Source of the DNA: Clostridium sp. UBA5530
GTDB taxonomy: Bacteria; Bacillota; Clostridia; Clostridiales; Clostridiaceae
Direction: 5' to 3'
NCBI GenBank assembly: GCA_002423705.1
Contig: DINW01000017.1
Coordinates: 28,091 to 50,329, forward strand
DNA length: 22,239 nucleotides
Every line of letters starts with the position of its first letter. Within the stretch, counting starts at the first letter, position 1. Shown here piece after piece: positions 15,808 through 22,239 of the stretch. The position numbers and the translations under genes were made by a program. The notes under the pieces were generated by a model. The model had not been told where the DNA came from, made no database searches, and saw nothing but the letters and a program-made list of their open reading frames with translations.

Positions 15808-16263
15808 TCACTCCTGTTTCATCGAAAATTCAATAGTTTTTGGTTTTTTCTTCTTCATATTTTCATAGTCATCCACTATGTCCTGTAAAGTTACCGATTC
15901 CATTACACTCTCAATGCTATATTTGATTTTTTCCCATAGCAATCTAGTAGCACAACAATCTATATTGTCGCAAGTAACTCCATCAACACAGTCAGATATT
16001 TCTATAGGTCCTTCCAGAACATTCATAATATCCGCAACAGTTATTTCTTTTGGATTCTTATTAAGGACATATCCTCCCTGAGCTCCTCTTATACTTTTTA
16101 TAAGCTCTGCCTTTCTTAATGGTCCAAAAAGTTGCTCTAAATAATATTCTGATACCTTTTGTCTTTTTGATATATTTTTTATAGATATAGGATCTCCTCC
16201 ATAATTTATAGCTAAATCAACCATGGCTTTAACCCCATATCTGCCCTTTGTAGATAATTTCAC
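15808..16263 (-). CDS. iscR: Rrf2-family regulator, IscR-like
   Basis: Winged-helix Rrf2 transcription factor of 151 residues, predicted to sense Fe-S cluster status and control the isc operon it heads. The N-terminus KLSTKGRYGVKAMVDLA and the recognition region VSEYYLEQLF...IRGAQGGY are typical. C92, C98 and C104 sit exactly where E. coli IscR has its cluster cysteines, which argues against the cysteine-free CymR type; C103 is an extra one. E. coli IscR uses His107 as fourth ligand, but here residue 107 is Arg. I choose GTG 16263, 8 bases after AAGGAG; GTG at 16272 lies within that site. A strong promoter is directly upstream, suggesting autoregulation. Confidence 0.9.
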   Translation of the reverse strand: MKLSTKGRYGVKAMVDLAINYGGDPISIKNISKRQKVSEYYLEQLFGPLRKAELIKSIRGAQGGYVLNKNPKEITVADIMNVLEGPIEISDCVDGVTCDNIDCCATRLLWEKIKYSIESVMESVTLQDIVDDYENMKKKKPKTIEFSMKQE

Positions 16264-16309
16264 GCCTCTCACTCCTTAAAGTCGAGTGTTTTACTATGAT
16301 TTCAAATTT

Positions 16310-16338
16310 ATTTTATCAAAGCCGACTATAATTGTCAA
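16310..16338 (-). promoter_or_regulatory. Promoter of the iscR-iscS-iscU operon
   Basis: TTGACA (16338-16333), 17-base spacer, TAAAAT (16315-16310), a near-consensus sigma-A promoter only 8 bases after the rarA stop. The expected start is near 16303. Imperfect dyads around the promoter and start (for example TGAT...ATCA, about 16292-16317) could be part of an IscR operator, but I cannot define one with confidence. Confidence 0.85.
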
Positions 16339-16345
16339 CAATAAA

Positions 16346-17608
16346 CTATAAATCCTGATTCTTCACCTTACTCCAATACTCTTTGCAGTTTCTTTCCATT
16401 TTATTTTCTCCATAGTCATAGTATTTTTTGCCCTGAAGTCCCAAGGGCATATATTCTTGCTTTACATAATGATTCTTAAAACTATGAGGATATTTATACC
16501 CCTCCATCCTGCCTAAGGTTTTAGCTCCTTCATAGTGTCCATCCCTTAAATAACTTGGTATCTCTCCTGGGTTTATTGAATTTAAATCATTAAGCGCCAT
16601 ATCTATAGCAGCATTAGCACTGTTAGATTTAGGAGCAGTAGCCAAAAGGATCGTAGCTTCTGCTAGTGGTATTCTAGCTTCTGGAAATCCCAATTGCATA
16701 GCTGCATCTACACAACTTTTGGTCACTGTTATCCCCTGTGGATATGCAAGACCTATATCTTCCGCTGCTATAACTAAAATCCTTCTGCATATGGATATAA
16801 GATCACCACCTTTTATAAGTATAGCTAAATATACTATAGCCGCATCTGGGTCACTGCCTCTTATTGATTTTTGAAAAGCGCTTAGTAAGTCATAATGGCT
16901 GTCTCCATCCCTGTCATAGTTTAATATTTTTTCCCCTTTTATTCCTTCTAAATCCTTTAGGGTTATAACATTGCTCTCCTTAGTATTTATAAGTACCTCT
17001 AAAAGATTAAGCCCTCTTCTCAAGTCTCCATCACTATAATTAGTTAAACCTTTAAAGGCTTCTTCCTCAATGATTATCTTTTCTTCTGAAGTTTTATTAA
17101 GCTTATCTAGAGCTTGCTTTAAGCCTACATATATATCTTCGTTGTTTAAAGCTTTAAATTCTACAACCAAAGAACGACTTAATAAAGCCTTAAATACATA
17201 GAAATAAGGATTTTCGGTGGTACTTCCTATTAAAGTTATCTGCCCATTTTCCATGGATTCTAAAAGTACCTGTTGAGTTCTTTTAGGAAAGTGATGTATT
17301 TCATCTATATATACCACTACTCCATTGTAACCCAAAAAAGTGTCTAAATCCTCTAATATGCTTTTTATATCCTTAAGACTATCTGTTGTAGCATTTAATT
17401 TATACAATCTCTTACCTGCATTTTCTGCAATTATATTTGCAACAGTGGTTTTTCCTACTCCAGGTGGTCCATAAAATATCATGTTAGGTATATTTTTAGA
17501 TGCATTTACTTTATTTAGTAGCCCTCCATTACCTAATATATGTTTTTGTCCTATGACCTCTTCCAAAGTTTTAGGTCTTAAATAATGAGCTAATGGTTCT
17601 TTCATCAT
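16346..17608 (-). CDS. rarA: Replication-associated recombination ATPase RarA (MgsA)
   Basis: AAA+ ATPase related to clamp loaders and RuvB that acts at stalled replication forks. The 420-residue protein has PLAHYLRPKTLEEVIGQKH at the N-terminus, Walker A GPPGVGKT (47-54), Walker B VVVYIDEIHH (D102/E103), sensor 1 GSTTENPYF and the C-terminal MgsA tetramerisation domain, with GGDLISICRRILVIAAEDIGLA and YPHSFKNHYV. ATG 17608 is 6 bases after AAGGG; the ATG at 17614 abuts that site. TATAAT at about 17648 has no good -35 partner, so the gene may be read from the promoter of the upstream leader. It precedes iscR, as yrvN precedes cymR in B. subtilis. Confidence 0.96.
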   Translation of the reverse strand: MMKEPLAHYLRPKTLEEVIGQKHILGNGGLLNKVNASKNIPNMIFYGPPGVGKTTVANIIAENAGKRLYKLNATTDSLKDIKSILEDLDTFLGYNGVVVYIDEIHHFPKRTQQVLLESMENGQITLIGSTTENPYFYVFKALLSRSLVVEFKALNNEDIYVGLKQALDKLNKTSEEKIIIEEEAFKGLTNYSDGDLRRGLNLLEVLINTKESNVITLKDLEGIKGEKILNYDRDGDSHYDLLSAFQKSIRGSDPDAAIVYLAILIKGGDLISICRRILVIAAEDIGLAYPQGITVTKSCVDAAMQLGFPEARIPLAEATILLATAPKSNSANAAIDMALNDLNSINPGEIPSYLRDGHYEGAKTLGRMEGYKYPHSFKNHYVKQEYMPLGLQGKKYYDYGENKMERNCKEYWSKVKNQDL

Positions 17609-17660
17609 TTTCATCCCTTCTTAGTAAAATGAAGTTTATTTATCTATTATATACTTTTTT

Positions 17661-17820
17661 CATCCATTTAGGGACTATAATAGTTATTTTCCCTGACATT
17701 TGTACCTGGTATAACACTCAGCATCTTTAAACACTAGGTACAACAGTAACTATGGCTCTAGATAAGTTCAACTAACATTCATATATAGTTCAAACTCCCC
17801 TGAAACCAAATTTCACTTTA
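17661..17820 (-). ncRNA. ssrS: Candidate 6S RNA upstream of rarA
   Basis: Non-coding 210-base gap between the acc terminator and rarA that folds into one long hairpin. The continuous 5' arm ATAGTTACTGTTGTACCT (17753-17736) pairs with AGGTACAA (17707-17700), CAG (17695-17693) and TAACTAT (17686-17680), leaving two bulges on the 3' side. Outside it lie a large internal bubble and a weak closing stem AGGGGA/TCCCT (17801-17796 with 17674-17670). The bubble's 5' strand contains AGTTTGAAC, whose complement GTTCAAACT resembles the product RNA I recall for B. subtilis 6S-1 (GUUCGGUCAAAACU). Size, shape and location near rarA fit 6S RNA, the RNA polymerase inhibitor. The exact ends are not determined. 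Confidence 0.5.
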
Positions 17821-17824
17821 TATT

Positions 17825-17872
17825 AAATAAAAAAGAACAGATAAGCCTCATTAATATATTTCAGCCTATCTG
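17825..17872 (-). terminator. Terminator of the fab-acc operon
   Basis: Arms CAGATAGGCT (17872-17863) and GGCTTATCTG (17847-17838) form a 10-bp stem with two G-U pairs and a 15-base loop. It is followed on the minus strand by TTCTTTTTTATTT, and starts about 10 bases after the accA stop. Confidence 0.75.
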
Positions 17873-17881
17873 CCCTATAAG

Positions 17882-18670
17882 TTATACTCCCATATTTCTA
17901 AATTTTTCATATCTACTATTTAGAATTTCCTCAGTTTTCATGGATTTTAACCTGTTTAATTCTTCTACTATGGCATATTTTACATAATCTACAGCCAATA
18001 TTTTGTCATTATGAGCACCTTCCTTGGGTTCTTTTATTACCTTATCTATAATACCCATATTTAGAAGCTCTTTAGCTGTAAGCTTCATCACCTCCGCTGC
18101 TTCCTTGGCTTTTAGAGAATCTTTCCATAGTATAGATGCAAATCCTTCTGGTGACAGTATAGAATATATGGAATTCTCCAGCATCATAATACTATCACCT
18201 ATTGCTAAGGCTAAGGCTCCTCCGCTGCCACCCTCTCCAATTATTATTGAGATTACAGGTACCTTTAAAGATATCATATTAAACAAATTTTCTGCAATAG
18301 CTTGGCCCTGCCCCCTTTTTTCTGCTTCCATACCACAGAAAGCTCCTGGAGTGTCTATAAAACATATTATAGGTCTATTAAATTTCTCTGCTGCTTTCAT
18401 AAGCCTCAAAGCTTTTCTATACCCTTCTGGATGAGGCATTCCAAAGTTTCTCTCCATATTTTCTCTAGTATCCTTCCCCTTGCTCTGACCTATTACAGTA
18501 ATAGCTATCCCATTTAGCGAAGCAATTCCTCCAACTATAGCCTTATCATCTCCAAATTTTCTATCACCATGAAGTTCTAAAAAATCTTCAAATATTCCAT
18601 AGATATAATCTTGAGCCTTTGGTCTGTTTCTATGTCTAGCTATTACAACCTTATCCCACGCACTACTCAT
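17882..18670 (-). CDS. accA: Acetyl-CoA carboxylase carboxyltransferase subunit alpha
   Basis: Alpha half of the carboxyltransferase that moves CO2 from carboxybiotin to acetyl-CoA, making malonyl-CoA. The 262 residues show the crotonase-like carboxyltransferase fold: VIARHRNRPKAQDYI, ELHGDRKFGDDKAIVGGIA, IGQSKGKDTRENMERNFGMPHPEGYRKALRLM, FIDTPGAFCGMEAEKRGQGQAIA and GEGGSGGALALA. It is shorter than the roughly 320-residue E. coli and B. subtilis proteins, mainly at the N-terminus, as seen in clostridia. Its ATG overlaps the end of accD by 8 bases (ATGAGTAG), coupling equal synthesis of both halves. It is the last gene of the operon. Confidence 0.97.
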   Translation of the reverse strand: MSSAWDKVVIARHRNRPKAQDYIYGIFEDFLELHGDRKFGDDKAIVGGIASLNGIAITVIGQSKGKDTRENMERNFGMPHPEGYRKALRLMKAAEKFNRPIICFIDTPGAFCGMEAEKRGQGQAIAENLFNMISLKVPVISIIIGEGGSGGALALAIGDSIMMLENSIYSILSPEGFASILWKDSLKAKEAAEVMKLTAKELLNMGIIDKVIKEPKEGAHNDKILAVDYVKYAIVEELNRLKSMKTEEILNSRYEKFRNMGV

Positions 18671-19550
18671 ATTGATTATTCCCCTTTATATTATGAAGAT
18701 ATAATATATTCCATAAAACATCTCTTAAATTTTTCCTTTGGCATATCATATCTATAAATCCATTTTCCAGCAGAAATTCTGCACTTTGAAAATCCTCTGG
18801 CAATTCCTCCCCTATAGTTTTTTCTATTACCCTTCTTCCTGCAAAACCTATTAGGGCCTTGGGTTCACTGATGATAATATCCCCTAGCATTGCGAAGGAG
18901 GCTGTGACACCACCTGTAGTTGGGTCAGTAAGTACCGTTACATAAAGTCCATGTTTCTCATTTAATTTATTTAGAGCTCCACTTACTTTTGCCATCTGCA
19001 TTAAAGATAATATTCCCTCCTGCATTCTAGCTCCTCCAGATGCTGTAAATATTATTATTGGAAGGCTTTCTGCTATAGCTCTTTCTATGAGCCTAGTGAT
19101 TTTTTCTCCTACTACACTACCCATACTTCCCATTAAAAACTCACTATTCATTATGGCAATTAGTGTTCTTTCACCCTTTATAGTTCCTTCTCCACAAACC
19201 ACTGCCTCTTCTTCATTTAAAGAATTTCTAAGTTTTTCTTTTTTCTCTTCATATTCTGGGAAATTAATAGGATTATCCCCCTTTAAATTTTTATAATATT
19301 CTATGAAGGAATTTTTGTCTAAGATCATATCAATTCGCTCTCTTGGATTTAGTCTAAAATTATGACCACAGTAACTGCACACCTTCAATGATCCATTTAA
19401 ATCTTCTTTATAAAGTATTTTAGAACACCTAGGACATTTAGTCCACATTCCATTAGGAATAAATGGCTGAACCTCTTTTTCTTGGTACTTATCTAAAGAT
19501 TTTTTACTTACAACTACATAGTTGTTTTTCTTAAAGATATTTTTAAGCAT
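18663..19550 (-). CDS. accD: Acetyl-CoA carboxylase carboxyltransferase subunit beta
   Basis: Beta half of the carboxyltransferase, 295 residues. An N-terminal zinc ribbon has CPRC (C39, C42) and CSYC (C58, C61). The crotonase-like core follows, with GEGTIKGERTLIAIMNSEFLMGSMGSVVGEKI, FTASGGARMQEGILSLMQM and TDPTTGGVTASFAMLGDI, all AccD hallmarks. The ATG lies one base after the accC stop. Only a weak GGTG site precedes it, so translation probably relies on coupling with accC. Its end overlaps accA by 8 bases. Confidence 0.97.
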   Translation of the reverse strand: MLKNIFKKNNYVVVSKKSLDKYQEKEVQPFIPNGMWTKCPRCSKILYKEDLNGSLKVCSYCGHNFRLNPRERIDMILDKNSFIEYYKNLKGDNPINFPEYEEKKEKLRNSLNEEEAVVCGEGTIKGERTLIAIMNSEFLMGSMGSVVGEKITRLIERAIAESLPIIIFTASGGARMQEGILSLMQMAKVSGALNKLNEKHGLYVTVLTDPTTGGVTASFAMLGDIIISEPKALIGFAGRRVIEKTIGEELPEDFQSAEFLLENGFIDMICQRKNLRDVLWNILYLHNIKGNNQYE

Positions 19551-19551
19551 A

Positions 19552-20895
19552 TTATTTCACCAACTTATCCTCTAGAAATGATGTATCATAATGACCTTTG
19601 GTAAAGCTATCATTGTCTAAAATTGCAAAGTGTAAATCTATGTTAGTATCTATACCATTGACTACAGTCTCCCATAAAGACCTTTTCATTTTGTTTATAG
19701 CTTCTTCTCTGTTTTTGCCATGGACTATTATTTTGCATATCATTGAATCATAAAATGGTGGTATAGTATACCCTGTATATACTCCAGCATCTACTCTAAC
19801 TCCAAACCCCCCTGGTAATATTAAAGTATCTATTTTTCCTGGGCAAGGCATAAAGTCTCTTGCTGGATCTTCTGCATTTATTCTACATTCTATAGCATGA
19901 CCTTTTATTTTCACATCTTTTTGCTTTATATCTAATTTCATGCCATAACTGATTTTTATCTGTTCTTTAACTATGTCTATACCTGTCACCATTTCTGTTA
20001 TTGGATGCTCTACCTGAATTCTAGTATTCATCTCCATGAAATAAAAATTATTACTGTTATCTACTAAAAATTCTATTGTTCCAACACTTTCATATTTTAC
20101 TGCTTTAGCAGCCATTATAGCTATTTCTCCCATATTTTTCCTTAAATCCTCATTTATATAGACAGAAGGCGCTTCTTCCATTACCTTCTGATTTTTTCTT
20201 TGTATTGAGCAGTCCCTCTCTCCTAGATGTATTGTGTTCCCATATTTATCCCCTATAATTTGAAATTCTATATGATGAGGATTTTCTATAAATTTCTCCA
20301 AATATACCCTATCATCATTAAAGGACACCTTAGCCTCGCCTTTAGCTGCATGGAAATTTTTCACAAGATCATCTTTTTCTCTGACTATCCTTATTCCTTT
20401 TCCTCCTCCACCTGAAACAGCTTTTATCATCAATGGATATCCTATTTTTTCTCCAATATGGTAAAGCTCACTATCGCTAGCTATAACTCCTTCATATCCA
20501 GGAATCACAGGTACCCCTATATCCTTCATAATGGCTCTTGCTTTAGCCTTATCTCCCATAATACCTATAGCTTCTTTGGATGGCCCTATAAGCTTTATAT
20601 TGCATTCTTCACATATAGCAGCAAACCTGGGATTTTCAGATAAAAATCCAAAACCAGGATGAATGGCCTCAGCCTTTGTAAGAATAGTAGTACTTATTAT
20701 TCTTTCAATATTTAAGTAACTGTCCCTAGGATTAGATGGGCCTATACATATGGCTTCATCGGCTAGTTCAGCATGTAGTGAATCTTTATCTGCTTCTGAA
20801 TAAACAGCTACAGTGGCTATGCCCATTTCTCTACATGCCCTTATTATCCTTACTGCAATTTCTCCTCTGTTAGCAATTAATATCTTATTAAACAT
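19552..20895 (-). CDS. accC: Acetyl-CoA carboxylase biotin carboxylase subunit
   Basis: ATP-grasp enzyme that carboxylates biotin on AccB. The 447 residues begin MFNKILIANRGEIAVRIIRACRE, followed by the ATP-binding glycine loop KAVSGGGGKGIRIV (about 158-171), the HIEFQI and ERDCSIQRKNQKV region, EMNTRIQVEHPITEMVTG (catalytic Glu and Arg) and a C-terminal domain with ECRINAEDP. The ATG lies about 10 bases after the fabZ stop with AGGAG upstream. It shares the operon with accB, accD and accA, so all four carboxylase subunits are encoded within this window. Confidence 0.98.
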   Translation of the reverse strand: MFNKILIANRGEIAVRIIRACREMGIATVAVYSEADKDSLHAELADEAICIGPSNPRDSYLNIERIISTTILTKAEAIHPGFGFLSENPRFAAICEECNIKLIGPSKEAIGIMGDKAKARAIMKDIGVPVIPGYEGVIASDSELYHIGEKIGYPLMIKAVSGGGGKGIRIVREKDDLVKNFHAAKGEAKVSFNDDRVYLEKFIENPHHIEFQIIGDKYGNTIHLGERDCSIQRKNQKVMEEAPSVYINEDLRKNMGEIAIMAAKAVKYESVGTIEFLVDNSNNFYFMEMNTRIQVEHPITEMVTGIDIVKEQIKISYGMKLDIKQKDVKIKGHAIECRINAEDPARDFMPCPGKIDTLILPGGFGVRVDAGVYTGYTIPPFYDSMICKIIVHGKNREEAINKMKRSLWETVVNGIDTNIDLHFAILDNDSFTKGHYDTSFLEDKLVK

Positions 20896-20905
20896 AATTA
20901 TCTCC

Positions 20906-21328
20906 TCATTTATTTAATGCAAAAATTAATTCTCCTTCACAGGCTAAATTTTCATCTACAAATGCTTCTCCATATCCTATGCCTATAGTACCTCTTATCT
21001 TCTTGATTTTAACTTTTAACTTGAGAACATCTCCAGGAACCACTTTTCTTCTGAATCTAACTTTATCTATACCTGCAAAATATGCAGTTTTACCTTTGTA
21101 TTCTTCTAAAGACAATATAGCCACAGCTCCTGCTTGAGCTAAAGCTTCTACTATTAAAACCCCTGGCATCACTGGTTCTTCTGGAAAGTGACCCTGAAAA
21201 AAGCTTTCATTATAAGTCAAATTTTTCGTAGCAATGATCCTTTCCCCTGGTTTCATCTCTTCAACTTTATCTATTAACAAAAATGGATATCTATGAGGTA
21301 TTATTTTTTTTATTTCCTTTATATCCAT
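20906..21328 (-). CDS. fabZ: 3-hydroxyacyl-ACP dehydratase FabZ
   Basis: Hot-dog-fold dehydratase that removes water from 3-hydroxyacyl-ACP in the elongation cycle. In 140 residues it has IIPHRYPFLLID at the N-terminus, the catalytic histidine in FFQGHFPEEPVMPG (H47), the catalytic glutamate in VEALAQAGA (E61), and FAGIDKVRFRRKVVPGD. ATG 21328 follows AGGAGG by 10 bases; that site sits in the last codons of accB. The insertion of fabZ between accB and accC is the usual clostridial order. Confidence 0.97.
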   Translation of the reverse strand: MDIKEIKKIIPHRYPFLLIDKVEEMKPGERIIATKNLTYNESFFQGHFPEEPVMPGVLIVEALAQAGAVAILSLEEYKGKTAYFAGIDKVRFRRKVVPGDVLKLKVKIKKIRGTIGIGYGEAFVDENLACEGELIFALNK

Positions 21329-21332
21329 AATT

Positions 21333-21779
21333 CTAATTCCTCCTGATTTTTATTAAGGGTTGCCCATATTCTATTAAATCTCCGTTTTTACATAGTATTT
21401 CAATAACTTCTCCTTGTTCTTCACACTGTATTTCATTCATAAGCTTCATAGCCTCTATTATGCAAAGAGTGTCTCCTTTTTTTACCTTATCACCTATCTC
21501 AATATAAGCCTTGCTCTCAGGGGATGGTGAACTATAAAAGGTACCTACCATAGGAGATTTTATAATTGTATCATTGTAAAGATTATCCTCTGTTTCCCTG
21601 GGTTCTTTTTCTAAACTGTGATTTAAAACTTCATCTTTCTGTACCTGTTCTTTTATTTCTGTAGTTCTATCTAATGATTTATCCATTTTTATATAATAAT
21701 CATTTGTTCTTACTTCCAAAAACGATACTGAAGATTTATCTAGAAGCTCTATAACCTCTTTTAAATAGCTTATATCCAT
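21333..21779 (-). CDS. accB: Biotin carboxyl carrier protein of acetyl-CoA carboxylase
   Basis: Carries the biotin that shuttles CO2 between AccC and AccA/AccD. In 148 residues, an N-terminal helical part (about 1-35) is followed by a flexible charged linker (about 36-70). The C-terminal biotinyl domain has IKSPMVGTFY and EAMKLMNEI, with the biotinylated lysine at about residue 112. The start is ATG 21779, sharing one base with the fabF stop (TAATG) and preceded by GGGAGGG. A GTG at 21794 is in frame but is part of that binding site, so I reject it. Confidence 0.95.
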   Translation of the reverse strand: MDISYLKEVIELLDKSSVSFLEVRTNDYYIKMDKSLDRTTEIKEQVQKDEVLNHSLEKEPRETEDNLYNDTIIKSPMVGTFYSSPSPESKAYIEIGDKVKKGDTLCIIEAMKLMNEIQCEEQGEVIEILCKNGDLIEYGQPLIKIRRN

Positions 21780-22239
21780 TATTTTCCCTCCCACTTTTTA
21801 AATAAAAGAGTTCCATTATGTCCTCCAAAGCCTAGAGAATTAGACATGGCATATTTTATATTCTTTTTTCTTCCCTCATTAGGCACATAGTCCAAGTCAC
21901 AATCCTCATCTTTATAATTCAAGTTTATAGTTGGTGGGAGGAAGCTGTCTTCCAATGCTTTTATGCATGCTATTGCTTCTATTGCTCCAGCTGCTCCTAA
22001 AAGATGTCCTGTCATGGACTTTGTAGAACTTACAGGTATTTCATAGGCTCTTTCCTTAAACAAATTTTTAATAGCCTCTGTTTCAAATTTATCATTATAC
22101 AAAGTCCCTGTACCGTGGGCATTTATATATCCTATATGATCATGACTTATCTTTCCTTCACTAATTGCAAGGTTCATTGCTCTTTTAGCGCCTTCCCCTT
22201 TTGGATCTGGAGAAGTCATATGATATGCATCACAAGTAG
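21779..22239 (-). CDS. fabF: Beta-ketoacyl-ACP synthase II, 5' end beyond the right edge
   Basis: Condensing enzyme that extends acyl-ACP by two carbons using malonyl-ACP. Only the C-terminal 152 or so residues are inside the window; the frame is open to 22239, where it reads TCDAYHMTSPDP, so the Met at 22219 is internal and not a start. The full-length family is about 410 residues. Two catalytic histidines are visible, in NAHGTGT and in KSMTGHLLGAAGAIE, together with the conserved lysine of the latter motif. NSLGFGGHNGTLLF near the end is the family's C-terminal loop (usually GFGGHN). Its TAA overlaps the accB ATG. Confidence 0.96.
   Translation of the reverse strand, partial: TCDAYHMTSPDPKGEGAKRAMNLAISEGKISHDHIGYINAHGTGTLYNDKFETEAIKNLFKERAYEIPVSSTKSMTGHLLGAAGAIEAIACIKALEDSFLPPTINLNYKDEDCDLDYVPNEGRKKNIKYAMSNSLGFGGHNGTLLFKKWEGK

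Noticed and set aside
18024..18517. Plus-strand open frames opposite accA
   Set aside because: Antisense shadows of a clearly conserved gene.
1..22239. Defence, phage, transposon, CRISPR or biosynthetic system
   Set aside because: Every substantial frame is a recognisable housekeeping or conserved gene on one strand; no repeats arrays, integrases, transposases or unusual domain combinations were seen.

Overview
The window looks like ordinary core chromosome from a low-GC Gram-positive anaerobe, most probably Clostridium sensu stricto or a close relative. The basis is the strongly AT-rich sequence, strong AGGAGG-type ribosome binding sites, a T-box leader on alaS, clostridial-type gene order, and proteins that read as clostridial homologues throughout. 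All 20 genes are on the minus strand, so transcription runs from the right edge to the left edge. There is no sign of mobile elements, CRISPR, tRNA or rRNA genes, and no gene-free gap longer than 300 bases.

Right part (22239 to 17825, in transcription order): the distal half of a type II fatty-acid synthesis operon, fabF (5' end outside the window), accB, fabZ, accC, accD and accA. The genes touch or overlap and end in a terminator. They supply malonyl-CoA through acetyl-CoA carboxylase and carry out condensation and dehydration in chain elongation. Next comes a structured, non-coding leader of about 200 bases that I propose as a candidate 6S RNA, and then rarA, a replication-fork ATPase.

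Middle part (16340 to 12205): iscR-iscS-iscU behind a near-consensus promoter form an iron-sulfur assembly operon closed by a terminator. A PRC-barrel protein and an AI-2E-family membrane protein follow, with overlapping ends. Then comes alaS behind a near-perfect sigma-A promoter and a T-box riboswitch with a GCU alanine specifier.

Left part (9571 to 1): ireB, ruvX, a DUF1292 protein, fur, rnj (RNase J) and a YlbF-family protein, then a terminator, then typA, mltG, trmR, trhP and udk (3' end outside the window). This matches the conserved Firmicute neighbourhood alaS-yrzL-yrrK-yrzB-yrrL-yrrM-yrrN/O-udk of Bacillus subtilis, with fur, rnj, the ylbF-like gene and typA inserted. Themes are translation and tRNA wobble modification (alaS, trmR, trhP, typA), RNA decay (rnj, ylbF-like), cell-wall synthesis (mltG, ireB) and metal control (fur).

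I found no convincing new multi-gene system. The points most worth checking are non-coding: the candidate 6S RNA upstream of rarA, the ireB start region where a hairpin separates a strong ribosome binding site from the ATG, and inverted repeats in the rnj leader. Protein-level oddities are an IscR with three cysteines but no histidine at position 107, and a histidine-rich IscU tail.
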